Shown here: positions 8,688 to 16,568 of the stretch, piece after piece
How the letters are laid out: every line of letters starts with the position of its first letter
Numbering within the stretch: position 1 is the stretch's first letter
NCBI RefSeq assembly: GCF_007971525.1
Contig: NZ_CP042437.1
Location: 2,542,001-2,606,000, forward strand
Reading direction: 5' to 3'
Length of the DNA stretch: 64,000 nucleotides
DNA from: Mucilaginibacter ginsenosidivorax
GTDB taxonomy: Bacteria > Bacteroidota > Bacteroidia > Sphingobacteriales > Sphingobacteriaceae
Notes under the pieces: model-generated
What the model was told of the DNA's origin: nothing
What the model saw: only the letters and a program-made list of their open reading frames with translations
The model's database searches: none
Translations under genes and position numbers: made by a program

Positions 8688-9674
8688 ATGCAACCCGATA
8701 AAAGAAACCACCTGATAGATTTGCTGAGGATACTGGCAGCTTCATGGGTAGTTTTTTTCCATCTTAACCAGCCTATAAAACCGATTGACAACTGGTACCG
8801 CGATTTTTGTAAATACGGGCACCTGGGGGTACCCATATTTTTTATCATAAGCGGTTACTGCATACTTATAGCCTTGCACCACGCCAAAAAACCAACCGAA
8901 TTTATGGTAAGGCGTTTCTTCCGCATTTTCCCGCCCTATTGGTTTAGCCTGGTTACTACCGCAGTTATAGTTTTATTACTCAAGGTGATAACCCATGTAA
9001 ATTCCGTAGCAGTGCTTCCTAAAAGTATTGCGGGCATATTAGCCACAATTACGCTTACCACAACGCCCATAACCGATATAAAAACGATCAACTGGGTGTA
9101 TTGGACGCTATCGTACGAGGTGTTTTTTTACCTGGCGGTATTTGCCTGCGCCTTTTTTAAAAAACAATATTTTGTAATTGCTTTAACAGGGGTTACGCTG
9201 TTGAGTATTGTTTTACCCCGGTTTGAATCGGGACCATTGTTCTTTTTAAACCTGTGGCCATTGTTTAGCCTTGGTGTAGCCATATACCAGTTACTGCATC
9301 AGCCTGCCTATAAATGGTTTAATATTGCCTTATTGGCCTTTTCAGCGGTTGATTTTTACGCAACCCATCAATCCTATATTTACATTGTACTTTGCTTAAT
9401 TACCGGGGGGCTTATTGTTATCAACCACTTTAAACCGCTAAAAAGCAATTTGCTTAGCCGCTATGGCGATATTTCCTATTCGCTTTACCTGGTACACGTG
9501 CCCATCGGCATCTATTTGTTAGGGCATTTAAAAACCACCGCGATACAAACCAATGTTACTTTAAATATTCTTTTTGATGTGGTGATATTGATATTCCTGG
9601 TGTTTCTTTCCAGGCTAATGCACCGGTATATTGAATTGCCTGCTATTAAATATGGCAAGCGGTTTGGGAAGTGA
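8688..9674 (+). CDS. Acyltransferase 3 family membrane protein (OafA/YrhL-like)
   Basis: A 328-residue polytopic membrane protein. It begins RNHLIDLLRILAASWVVFFH, the first-helix signature of acyltransferase 3, with the conserved histidine at its end. The family's second motif is seen in GVPIFFIISGYCI, and RRFFRIFPPYWF matches the conserved RxxRIxPxY segment. There are about ten predicted membrane helices. Family members move acetyl or other acyl groups from the cytoplasm onto exported sugars, for example O-acetylation of lipopolysaccharide or exopolysaccharide. The acceptor is not predictable here. It stands alone between the YcxB-like gene and a small convergent gene. Confidence 0.9.
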   Translation: MQPDKRNHLIDLLRILAASWVVFFHLNQPIKPIDNWYRDFCKYGHLGVPIFFIISGYCILIALHHAKKPTEFMVRRFFRIFPPYWFSLVTTAVIVLLLKVITHVNSVAVLPKSIAGILATITLTTTPITDIKTINWVYWTLSYEVFFYLAVFACAFFKKQYFVIALTGVTLLSIVLPRFESGPLFFLNLWPLFSLGVAIYQLLHQPAYKWFNIALLAFSAVDFYATHQSYIYIVLCLITGGLIVINHFKPLKSNLLSRYGDISYSLYLVHVPIGIYLLGHLKTTAIQTNVTLNILFDVVILIFLVFLSRLMHRYIELPAIKYGKRFGK

Positions 9675-9715
9675 GTTGTGGTGAGTGGTTGATGGGTTAG
9701 ATTAAGTTGACCCGG

Positions 9716-9850
9716 TTATATTTTTTTGATACTGTGTTTTTTTCCATAAGCCTTGATCAGCCTTAAAACCACCCATACAATCAGGATGAAAATCGCTACA
9801 TTGATGATACTCCATACTGTCAGTCCCATTGATGGGGATAATAATTCCAT
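9716..9850 (-). CDS. Small single-span membrane protein, 44 residues
   Basis: The frame beginning at the ATG at 9850 encodes MELLSPSMGLTVWSIIN followed by a hydrophobic helix (VAIFILIVWVVLRLI) and a basic tail. The frame stays open further upstream, but that part runs through intergenic repeats and the start of serB, so the short version is preferred. The layout matches the small PLDc_N-like or anonymous one-helix proteins often seen in Sphingobacteriaceae. Function unknown. Confidence 0.6.
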   Translation of the reverse strand: MELLSPSMGLTVWSIINVAIFILIVWVVLRLIKAYGKKHSIKKI

Positions 9851-9880
9851 ATAATCTAATTTAATAATGCCACAATATAT

Positions 9881-9917
9881 GACTAATGAACTAATAAACC
9901 AATGAACTAATGAACCA
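9881..9917. repeat. Octamer word-repeat tract upstream of serB
   Basis: Units of the type CTAATGAA and CCAATGAA are repeated about five times. They are the same words as in the 3122-3156 arm, 6.7 kb away. The tract is followed by AAATTTGCACATTTGCAC, which resembles words of the 6894-7085 repeat. Confidence 0.75.
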
Positions 9918-9943
9918 AAAAAATTTGCACATTTGCACCCAAG

Positions 9944-11233
9944 ATGGAGCAGTACTTTATTATTGATTTCGACAGCACGTTTACACAGGTTGAGGCCCTT
10001 GACGAACTGGCCCGCATATCCCTCAAAAATCATCCCGACCGCGAGGGTATTTACAAACAGATAGAAGATTTAACCAATGCCTCGATGGAAGGCAGGCTGT
10101 CCTTTACCCAAAGTTTAGAAGCAAGGGTTAAATTATTATGTGCCAATCGCGATCATTTAAAGCAACTCATCAGCCATCTTAAAAAAAAGGTATCTACCTC
10201 ATTCTCGCGCAACACCATCTTTTTTAAAAATCACCAGGACGAGGTTTTGATCGTATCCGGCGGTTTTAAAGAGTTTATTACGCCAGTAGTTACCGAGTAT
10301 CATATTAAAAAAGAAAACATCTACGCCAATACTTTCGAGTTTGACGACGAAGGTAATATTATAGGTTATGACCGCACCAACCCCCTGTCGCAAGAAGGGG
10401 GTAAAGTTAAGTTGCTTAAAGAACTGCAGCTGCCCGGCGATATTTATGGCATAGGCGATGGTTACTCCGATTTTCAGCTGAAGGAATCGGGCATGATCAA
10501 GAAATTCTATGCTTTTACCGAAAACATTGAGCGTAAATCTGTAACCGAAAAGGCCGACCACGTTACCCCAAGCTTTGACGAATTCCTGTACCTGAACAAA
10601 TTACCCCGCGCCATATCATATCCCAAAAACCGCATCAAATGCCTGGTAGTTGGCGCAATTGATGAAGAGGCACAGGCTCAAATGAAAAAAGAAGGGTACA
10701 ACATTCGCAACCGGGATGAGATTGAAGATAAATATTTAGAAGAAGCAGGTGTTTTATTTTGTGATGAAGACCACCAGCCAACGCCCGAGCAGGTACAAAA
10801 TTCAGGCCGGTTAAAAGTGATAGGTATTTTTGGCAAGTGCAATAACAAACTTGCCGAAACAGCCACCGAAAACGGCATTATTATATTTGACGATCCGAGG
10901 CATAACCCGCATAACAGCGATTTTTTGCCAAAAAGGGTATTGGCTTTCATGAACGAGGGCAAAACGCATACCAGCTGCAATTTTCCAGATTTACAGCCGC
11001 CAAGGGTTAACAATGCACACCGCTTAATTCACATTCACAAAAATGTGCCCGGCATCCTGGCCAAAATAAACGATGTATTTGCCCGCCACAACATCAATAT
11101 TGTTGGCGAGTTCCTGGTTACCAACCCACAAATAGGTTATGTTATTACCGACGTAAATACGGGCTACGATACCCAGGTACTCAACGAGTTGAAGGCGATT
11201 GAGCATACTATTAAATTCAGGCTACTATACTAA
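9944..11233 (+). CDS. serB: Phosphoserine phosphatase fused to a SerA-like regulatory region with ACT domain
   Basis: A 429-residue fusion. Residues 1-210 form a HAD phosphatase of the SerB type: DFDST at 8-12 (nucleophile Asp8), the motif II serine in VSGG at 104-107, lysines near 154-156 and GDGYSD at 171-176. Residues about 230-320 resemble the first substrate-binding segment of 3-phosphoglycerate dehydrogenase (LKVIGIFGKCNN, GIIIFDDP). The NAD-binding domain is absent. Residues about 345-429 resemble the SerA C-terminus: SCNFPDLQPP, then the ACT domain RLIHIHKNVPGILAKIN ending KFRLLY. I infer the final step of serine synthesis, with the ACT domain possibly giving serine feedback. No serA or serC is nearby. 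The gene starts after a word-repeat tract, at a clear family N-terminus. Confidence 0.85.
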   Translation: MEQYFIIDFDSTFTQVEALDELARISLKNHPDREGIYKQIEDLTNASMEGRLSFTQSLEARVKLLCANRDHLKQLISHLKKKVSTSFSRNTIFFKNHQDEVLIVSGGFKEFITPVVTEYHIKKENIYANTFEFDDEGNIIGYDRTNPLSQEGGKVKLLKELQLPGDIYGIGDGYSDFQLKESGMIKKFYAFTENIERKSVTEKADHVTPSFDEFLYLNKLPRAISYPKNRIKCLVVGAIDEEAQAQMKKEGYNIRNRDEIEDKYLEEAGVLFCDEDHQPTPEQVQNSGRLKVIGIFGKCNNKLAETATENGIIIFDDPRHNPHNSDFLPKRVLAFMNEGKTHTSCNFPDLQPPRVNNAHRLIHIHKNVPGILAKINDVFARHNINIVGEFLVTNPQIGYVITDVNTGYDTQVLNELKAIEHTIKFRLLY

Positions 11234-11305
11234 TCGGTTGCCCGGTTCCTGTTGCCTGGTTCGTGTTTTTGAAGTCTTAGAATCTGCCTAAAAACGGAAA
11301 TTATT

Positions 11306-11431
11306 CATTGCCGTTGACTAAAGTCAACGGTAAAAAATTATAATTGCTGGCTTTAGCCAAATTATTCAAGCGGACTTTGGCTAAAGCCACTCGCCTTTCA
11401 ATTATTCCGTTGACTAAAGTCAACGGCAATG
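11306..11431. repeat. REP-like cluster of four hairpins (BIME-like)
   Basis: Two outer copies of a 9-base-arm hairpin (CCGTTGACT, AA, AGTCAACGG at 11311-11330 and 11407-11426) are flanked by CATTG and CAATG, so the whole element is itself an inverted repeat. Two inner short palindromes, TGGCTTTAGCCA (11348-11359) and TGGCTAAAGCCA (11378-11389), share the same core. The element fills much of the 298-base gap between serB and uspA. No gene is seen in that gap; a GC-rich hairpin at about 11482-11503 lies downstream of uspA. Confidence 0.85.
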
Positions 11432-11531
11432 ATTTTAAGTGATACATAAATAATCTAAATCAAATTTAGAGAGCCTCTTAAAATACCGGGCGGTGCTTAC
11501 CCGCCCCTCGCAACACGAACCCCGAACCTGC

Positions 11532-11996
11532 TTAAGCAATAAAAGGGACAACCAATACCGGGATAGTTGAATGCCTTACTACGTTTTCGGCTACGCTGCC
11601 CATCAGGAAACGATCAAGCCCGGTGCGGCTATGCGTGCCTAATACAATCAGGTCGGCGTTAAATTCTTTAGCGCAGCTAAGTATACCATCGGCAGTAATA
11701 TTAAAATCGGTAAACGAGGTAACCTCAAGCTCACCCGCATATTCTTTTTTAATACTTTCAATTACTGATAAAGATTGCTTTGATTGTATATCAATTAACT
11801 CAACCTGATCTATCCCCATAGTTTCCGGCATACCAATTAAACTATCATTAGGCGTTTGCGGAAAAACAGTCGGCTCGATAATATGTACCAGGCCCACCGC
11901 GGCATTATAAGTATGTGCAATATCAAACCCATACGCCGCAGCATTATGCGCGTAAGTGCTATCATCAATACCTATTAATATTTTACTGATTTTCAT
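11532..11996 (-). CDS. Universal stress protein, UspA family
   Basis: A 154-residue single-domain USP. The N-terminus KILIGIDDSTYAHNAAAYG is the first strand and helix of the fold. The C-terminal GTHSRTGLDRFLMGSVAENVV matches the ATP-binding pattern Gx2Gx9G(S/T), so it is probably an ATP-binding member. These cytosolic proteins accumulate under starvation or other stress; the exact role is unclear. It is divergent from the tryptophan dioxygenase gene. Confidence 0.9.
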   Translation of the reverse strand: MKISKILIGIDDSTYAHNAAAYGFDIAHTYNAAVGLVHIIEPTVFPQTPNDSLIGMPETMGIDQVELIDIQSKQSLSVIESIKKEYAGELEVTSFTDFNITADGILSCAKEFNADLIVLGTHSRTGLDRFLMGSVAENVVRHSTIPVLVVPFIA

Positions 11997-12012
11997 GATG
12001 TTTAAGGTTATT

Positions 12013-12108
12013 GTCTGAATCAGAATTTAAGAATGAACAGAATAAATTTACACGTTTTCATTTTTTAAATTCTGAAAATCCATTAATTCTGTCAATTCTG
12101 ATTCAGAC
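12013..12108. repeat. Inverted pair of word repeats between uspA and the dioxygenase gene
   Basis: The left arm (12013-12043, GTCTGAATCAGAATT and then ACAGAAT) and the right arm (12086-12108) are inverted copies, with an eight-base insertion in the left one. They are separated by 42 bases. Confidence 0.8.
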
Positions 12109-12115
12109 ATAAGAC

Positions 12116-12154
12116 AGCCCGCATCAAAAAATGTTTTAATTTTTGATGCGGGCT
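12116..12154. promoter_or_regulatory. Perfect 14-base inverted repeat just upstream of the dioxygenase promoter
   Basis: AGCCCGCATCAAAA pairs with TTTTGATGCGGGCT around an 11-base spacer. Both flanking genes run away from it, so it is not their terminator. It ends three bases before the candidate -33 TTG, which would suit an operator. A stray terminator-like hairpin is the alternative. Confidence 0.5.
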
Positions 12155-12157
12155 GCC

Positions 12158-12190
12158 TTGTTTAACCTCATCCCATTTTTGCTACCTTTG
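12158..12190 (+). promoter_or_regulatory. Bacteroidota promoter of the tryptophan dioxygenase gene
   Basis: TTG at 12158-12160, a spacer of 22 bases and TACCTTTG at 12183-12190 fit the TTG-N(17-23)-TAnnTTTG pattern. The ATG follows three bases after the -7 box, which implies a leaderless transcript. Confidence 0.6.
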
Positions 12191-12193
12191 ATT

Positions 12194-13141
12194 ATGCAAT
12201 TCTCTCCAGAAATTGAAGGGCGCCTGGCGCAGTTACAGGAAAAATACGAAGCCATGGGCCAGGATATGAACTCCTATCTTGACGGGCTGCTATACGCCGA
12301 TTTTTTAACCTACTGGGATTACATACATCTGGATACGTTATTGAGCCTGCAAAGCCCTAAAACGCCCTTTCCCGACGAAGAGATCTTTATCATCTATCAC
12401 CAGATAACCGAATTATATTTTAAGCTGGCATTGCATGAGTGCCAACAGATAGCTGCGGCCCAACCCTTAACTGTTGATTTTTTTACTGCACGTTTAAAGC
12501 GCATTAACAGGTATTTTGGCGCGCTAACCCAATCGTTTGAGATTATGGTTGATGGGATGGAAAAAGAGCAGTTCCTGAAGTTCAGGATGTCGTTACTTCC
12601 CGCCAGCGGTTTTCAATCGGGCCAGTACAGGATGATCGAGATATACGCTACCGATTTTATTAACCTGGTAGCCAAGGATAAACGCGAGGAATTACGTACG
12701 GCCACAATTGACGAGCAATTTGAATACCTGTACTGGAAGTTTGGCGCTACCGAGCTATCAACCGGTAAAAAAACATTAACGCTTAAACAGTTCGAAAAAA
12801 AGTACGCCAAAACATTTATTGAGCTGGGAAAGGCAAATGTTGGCTATAATTTTAACACACTGGCTTTAAAATTTGAGGCCGAAGGCCGGCTTACACCTGA
12901 GTTAAAAGCCGAATTGCGCCAGCTGGATGTAAATGTAAACGTAAACTGGCCGCTATCGCACTACAAATCGGCTGTGCGTTACCTTAACCGCGAACCCGAG
13001 GAAATAAAAGCCACCGGCGGTACCAACTGGCAAAAATACCTGCCTCCGCGCTTTCAGAAACGTATTTTTTATCCATCACTCTGGAGTGCCGATGAAGTGG
13101 AAAACTGGGGTAAAGCCTGGGTGGATAGCGTGCTGGGGTAA
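12194..13141 (+). CDS. Tryptophan 2,3-dioxygenase family protein
   Basis: A 315-residue heme protein of the TDO family, which opens the indole ring of tryptophan to N-formylkynurenine. Family landmarks are YWDYIHLDTLLSLQSP near residue 35, EEIFIIYHQITELYFKLALHE near 60-80 (helices lining the heme pocket, with conserved histidines) and FRMSLLPASGFQSGQYRMIE near 135, which corresponds to the substrate-carboxylate loop. An in-frame upstream ATG at 12143 lies within a hairpin and promoter; the start at 12194 gives the expected N-terminus. Other kynurenine-pathway genes are not in the window. Bacterial members may feed NAD or kynurenine catabolism. A gene symbol is withheld because only family membership is clear. 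Confidence 0.88.
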   Translation: MQFSPEIEGRLAQLQEKYEAMGQDMNSYLDGLLYADFLTYWDYIHLDTLLSLQSPKTPFPDEEIFIIYHQITELYFKLALHECQQIAAAQPLTVDFFTARLKRINRYFGALTQSFEIMVDGMEKEQFLKFRMSLLPASGFQSGQYRMIEIYATDFINLVAKDKREELRTATIDEQFEYLYWKFGATELSTGKKTLTLKQFEKKYAKTFIELGKANVGYNFNTLALKFEAEGRLTPELKAELRQLDVNVNVNWPLSHYKSAVRYLNREPEEIKATGGTNWQKYLPPRFQKRIFYPSLWSADEVENWGKAWVDSVLG

Positions 13142-13189
13142 GCCCCTCTAAATCTCCCCTGAATGCTATTAGGTTAAAGAGTTGACAGG

Positions 13190-13281
13190 TTGCTCCATCG
13201 GAGCAAAATATTTGTAGTAACTTGTAATTTAACATTTTGCGTGCCGTAGGTACGCTACATAAGTTCCGTACCTACGGCACG
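13190..13281. repeat. Dispersed hairpin element (CCGTAGGTACG family)
   Basis: CGTGCCGTAGGTACG at 13240-13254 pairs exactly with its inverse at 13267-13281. Just before it, TTGCTCC at 13190-13196 pairs with GGAGCAA at 13200-13206. No gene lies in the 235-base gap between the dioxygenase gene and the MFS gene. A tail reading CCCTACGGGG follows at about 13320. Confidence 0.8.
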
Positions 13282-13376
13282 GAGCATTATTTTTCTATTT
13301 TCTCTACAAATGTTATACCCCTACGGGGTTGAATGCGCTTCACTTAATAGCATCGAGCCTTCCCTGAAAGGGAGAC

Positions 13377-14702
13377 TTATTTGGCGATGATTTCTTCTTC
13401 AGCCACCTCCGGCGGTTGAATTTGGCTTAGTGACAGCGGCACAAGCCTTTTGGTTTTCAGGTAGGTTATCCCAACAATAAGCATCGTCATACTACCGCCA
13501 AAAAGCACAGAGGGCACAGTACCCATTAACCTGGCTGCCGTACCTGATTCAAAAGCGCCAATTTCGTTTGATGAACCTATAAACATCTGGTTTACCGCCG
13601 ATACCCGGCCACGCATATGATCGGGCGTTAACAACTGCATAATTGTACCGCGGATAATTACGCTAACGCTGTCAAACGCGCCTTCGGTAAATATAAAAAA
13701 CAGCGATAAGTAGAAGCTTTTAGACAAGCCAAAGCATATAATTGATAACCCAAAACCGGTTACCGCTATCAATAAATTGCGCCATGGCTTACCCATAGGC
13801 GAAAACCGGGTCATTACCAACATGGTTAAAACCGCGCCTAATGACGATGTTGCCCGCATAATGCCCAATCCCTCGGCCCCTACTTTCAAAATTTCGTTGG
13901 CAAAAACCGGCAGCAAAGCCACAGCACCACCAAAAAATACCGAGAACAGATCAAGACTCATGGCGCCGATCATCATTTTATTCCCAAATACAAATTCAAT
14001 TCCTGCCGAAAGGCTTTTCCAGATATTTTCCTTCGGCACAAATACAGGCGGATATTTTCGCAACAGCGCAACCAACACCAACGATACAACTAGGAAAAAA
14101 ATAATGCAGCCAAATGTTGCAGTGATGCCGCTTATACCAAAAAACTTATCCGAATAGCCATAGATTAACCCACCGGCGGCCGGGCCAATGATTGACGCTA
14201 CCTGCCAGCTGGAGCTGCTCCAGGTGCTGCCATTAGGGTACACTTCCTTAGGGATGCTATGCGCGTAAATAGTAAAAGTAGCCGGGCCGTAAAATGCACG
14301 GGCAATGCCATTACAAAATATCATCACATAAATTATCGGAATAATCCATCCTACATGGATAATGCCGCTCATACTTTTAAGCGTAACCGTAAACATCACC
14401 AATGATGTAAGTATAACGCCGCTGAATATCAGCAAAAGCATTTTACGCTTTTCAGATTTATCGGCAATATAGCCCCCGTACAGCGCAATGCTTATAGCCG
14501 GGATGGCCTCGCATAAACCTATTAAACCTAATGCAAACGCACTATGGGTAATCTGGTACATGTAAAAGCCGATAACCACGGCCTGCATTGAATATGCAAA
14601 GGTGAAACAAAAGCGCATGCCGATGTATGACCTGAAGTCTTTATATCGCAATGCAGCAAACGAATCTATTTTCTGGGGTGTACTATCGCCTTCTTCAGTC
14701 AC
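13377..14702 (-). CDS. MFS transporter (EntS-like exporter family)
   Basis: A 441-residue protein with about twelve membrane helices. The conserved inter-helix motif reads GGYIADKSEKRKMLL after helix 2, typical of the major facilitator superfamily. The overall sequence resembles the exporter branch that includes EntS-type efflux proteins (FAALRYKDFRSYIGMRF start, DHMRGRVSAVNQMFIGSSNEIG after the sixth helix pair). The substrate is unknown. The start is a GTG at 14702. A TAAATTTG box lies on the same strand at 14731-14724 and could be its -7 element, though no TTG at the usual distance was found. Confidence 0.88.
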   Translation of the reverse strand: MTEEGDSTPQKIDSFAALRYKDFRSYIGMRFCFTFAYSMQAVVIGFYMYQITHSAFALGLIGLCEAIPAISIALYGGYIADKSEKRKMLLLIFSGVILTSLVMFTVTLKSMSGIIHVGWIIPIIYVMIFCNGIARAFYGPATFTIYAHSIPKEVYPNGSTWSSSSWQVASIIGPAAGGLIYGYSDKFFGISGITATFGCIIFFLVVSLVLVALLRKYPPVFVPKENIWKSLSAGIEFVFGNKMMIGAMSLDLFSVFFGGAVALLPVFANEILKVGAEGLGIMRATSSLGAVLTMLVMTRFSPMGKPWRNLLIAVTGFGLSIICFGLSKSFYLSLFFIFTEGAFDSVSVIIRGTIMQLLTPDHMRGRVSAVNQMFIGSSNEIGAFESGTAARLMGTVPSVLFGGSMTMLIVGITYLKTKRLVPLSLSQIQPPEVAEEEIIAK

Positions 14703-14874
14703 AGGGTTGTTTTAGATGAAGTGCAAATTTACGACACGATTTTCAGGATTTAACAGGATTTTCAGGATTTTTTTGATGCGCAAATAGTAGATGTGCACAC
14801 TATTTACCTAAAAACCGCATGATTGCCCGCAGACCATACCAGAAAACATCTCCTTATTTTCAAAATTTATATAT

Positions 14875-14970
14875 GGGCATTACCCTCGTTCCTCGGGTCA
14901 GGCTATACGCTTATACTGCGCAGGCCTTAATCACATTTGGCCGGTATCCGCTCCTATCCTTAATGCAAAA
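14875..14970. repeat. Dispersed repeat, copy 1 (related to 33250-33335)
   Basis: Begins GGGCATTACC and ends TTAATGCAAA, with GGCCGGTATCCGC near the end. It aligns along its length with a second copy 18.4 kb away. The ends (GCATTA and TAATGC) are inverted, as in a small non-coding mobile element. Confidence 0.75.
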
Positions 14971-14999
14971 AGCCGCCAGCGAAGACACCGGCGGTTGCA
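14968..14999 (-). terminator. Terminator downstream of the M28 peptidase gene
   Basis: On the minus strand CCGCC and GGCGG form a stem around a twelve-base loop, followed by GC and a run of five T. It lies 45 bases past the peptidase stop codon. Confidence 0.7.
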
Positions 15000-15044
15000 A
15001 ATCAAAAAAAATCCTGTCAATCCTGTAAAATCCTGAAAATCGTG

Positions 15045-16430
15045 TTAAAATCCGTGCTGATCAATCAGGTAAATAAGTGCTGCCATGCCGGCATCACCTA
15101 ATTCAAGTTCGCGTTTGTTTACGTTTTCAAAAACATCGTTAGGTGTGTGATGCACATCAAAATAGCGCTGTGAATCGGGCCTGAAGCCAATTAACACTAC
15201 ACCGGGCACCGTTTTTTTCATTGGTTCAATGTCTGCACCGGCACCGCCGATAGTTAACTGATCAACTTCATATGGCTCAAGCAGGGCCTTCCAGTTGCTG
15301 TTCACTTTGGCTATAAAATCCTTAGATACATCCGAAAAGCTGAAACCGCGCGGCGTAAATCCGCCCTCGTCAGTTTCTATGGCAGCAATATGTTCTTCCT
15401 TATTTTGGGCAGCAAGTTCGGCGTATTTAATACCACCTTTATCCCCATTTTCTTCGTTCATGAAAAATACGGCGCGAATTGAATTTTTAGGGTGATAGCC
15501 TACCGCCTTAAGCACCCGCAGCACCTCGGCCGATTGCATTACACCGGTACCGTCGTCATGCGCACCTTCGGCCAAATCCCATGAATCAAGGTGGCCGCCT
15601 ACGGTGATGAACTTATTAGGATGCGCTGTACCAGTCAGTTCACCAACTACGTTGTAGGATAATACATCTGGCAACAACTGGCAGCTTTGTTTAAAATAAA
15701 ATTTAGCTGCCGGAAATTTGCGCATTTTAAGCATGGCACTCAGCTTGTTAGCCGCTTTGGTAGAGATTGCCGCGGCCGGGATATTTTTACCATCCTTATC
15801 AACCAACGTTGCGCCGGTATGTGGATAATCATCCAGTGACTCGGTCAGTGAGCGGACTATAACACCTACCGCGCCATATTTGGCAGCGGCGGCAGGCCCC
15901 ATAAAGCGCTGATCGCCAGCGGTTCCGTAGGCACGGCCTGTTTCAATAAACCGGGGATCGAAAGGGCGGTTGAAGAATACAATTTTACCTTTAATAGCCG
16001 CCTCGCCAAGAGTTTCCAGTTCTTTAAGGCTCTGTACTTCAATAACATTGGCAGTAATTCCTTCTTTGGGGGTAGCAACTGTCATGCCCAGGGCGGCAAT
16101 AGGCACCGGGATACGGTTTTTACCATCAATAATAAAAGCGGTTTCTTTGGCTCCGCGCACCCAGTGCGGCACCATAACCTCCTGTAAATAAACCTTATCG
16201 AAGCCGTAGCTTTCCATCAATTTCTTGCTCCACTCCACCGCTTTTTGGGCGTTGGCCGAGCCGCTGATACGCTGGCCTATGTTTTTGCACAGGTAACGCA
16301 GGCTTTCATAACTTTTGCCGTTTACAAGGGCTTCGTCGTAAATTTTGCGGATCATGAGGGAGTCCTGCTGGGCGTGGACAAAGGTGGCCGACAGCATGGC
16401 GGCGCATAATAGGGTAAATGTTTTTTTCAT
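15045..16430 (-). CDS. M28 family metallopeptidase (carboxypeptidase Q-like), exported
   Basis: A 461-residue protein with a signal peptide ending FVHAQ near residue 20. A PA-type insert occupies about residues 110-220. The zinc-binding peptidase core has GGHLDSWDLAEGAHDDGTG near 275, FMNEENGDKGG near 325, ETDEGG near 350 and DVHHTPND near 440, which supply the two-zinc ligands of family M28. It probably removes single residues from peptides in the periplasm. The plan is that of plasma glutamate carboxypeptidase (CPQ) and its bacterial relatives. It ends at a terminator inside the next gap and is preceded by a 138-base gap after recG. Confidence 0.92.
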   Translation of the reverse strand: MKKTFTLLCAAMLSATFVHAQQDSLMIRKIYDEALVNGKSYESLRYLCKNIGQRISGSANAQKAVEWSKKLMESYGFDKVYLQEVMVPHWVRGAKETAFIIDGKNRIPVPIAALGMTVATPKEGITANVIEVQSLKELETLGEAAIKGKIVFFNRPFDPRFIETGRAYGTAGDQRFMGPAAAAKYGAVGVIVRSLTESLDDYPHTGATLVDKDGKNIPAAAISTKAANKLSAMLKMRKFPAAKFYFKQSCQLLPDVLSYNVVGELTGTAHPNKFITVGGHLDSWDLAEGAHDDGTGVMQSAEVLRVLKAVGYHPKNSIRAVFFMNEENGDKGGIKYAELAAQNKEEHIAAIETDEGGFTPRGFSFSDVSKDFIAKVNSNWKALLEPYEVDQLTIGGAGADIEPMKKTVPGVVLIGFRPDSQRYFDVHHTPNDVFENVNKRELELGDAGMAALIYLIDQHGF

Positions 16431-16568
16431 TAAAAATGTTCAAAGAATGGATAATAATGTGCGATAAACTTCAAATTTTGAGTAAAAAATTTCAACTTTT
16501 TCACAAGTTTATTTTATAGCAAAGTCAGTCGGAAACAAATTTAATATTTTGCGGCAATAATGAAAGCC

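Larger units (their letters stand above)
14735..15044. repeat. Long inverted pair of word repeats enclosing a dispersed element
   Basis: The left arm (14735-14777) reads CACGATTTTCAGGATT and onward in units of TTCAGGATT and AACAGGATT. The right arm (15001-15044) is its near-perfect inverse. The 223 bases between hold another dispersed repeat and a terminator. The whole 342-base gap between the MFS and M28 peptidase genes holds no gene; a 69-codon frame at 14819-15028 lies across the repeats. Confidence 0.88.

Noticed and set aside
9851..10033. N-terminal extension of the 44-residue membrane protein
   Set aside because: It would run through word repeats and the start of serB on the opposite strand.
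11234..11531. Possible tRNA or small RNA because of the strong hairpins
   Set aside because: The hairpins are short symmetric REP units with no cloverleaf or CCA end.
12143..12193. Upstream start of the tryptophan dioxygenase
   Set aside because: It lies in the hairpin and promoter region; the start at 12194 matches the family.
14819..15028. A 69-codon open frame between the MFS and M28 genes
   Set aside because: It runs across a dispersed repeat, a terminator and a word-repeat arm and shows no protein features.
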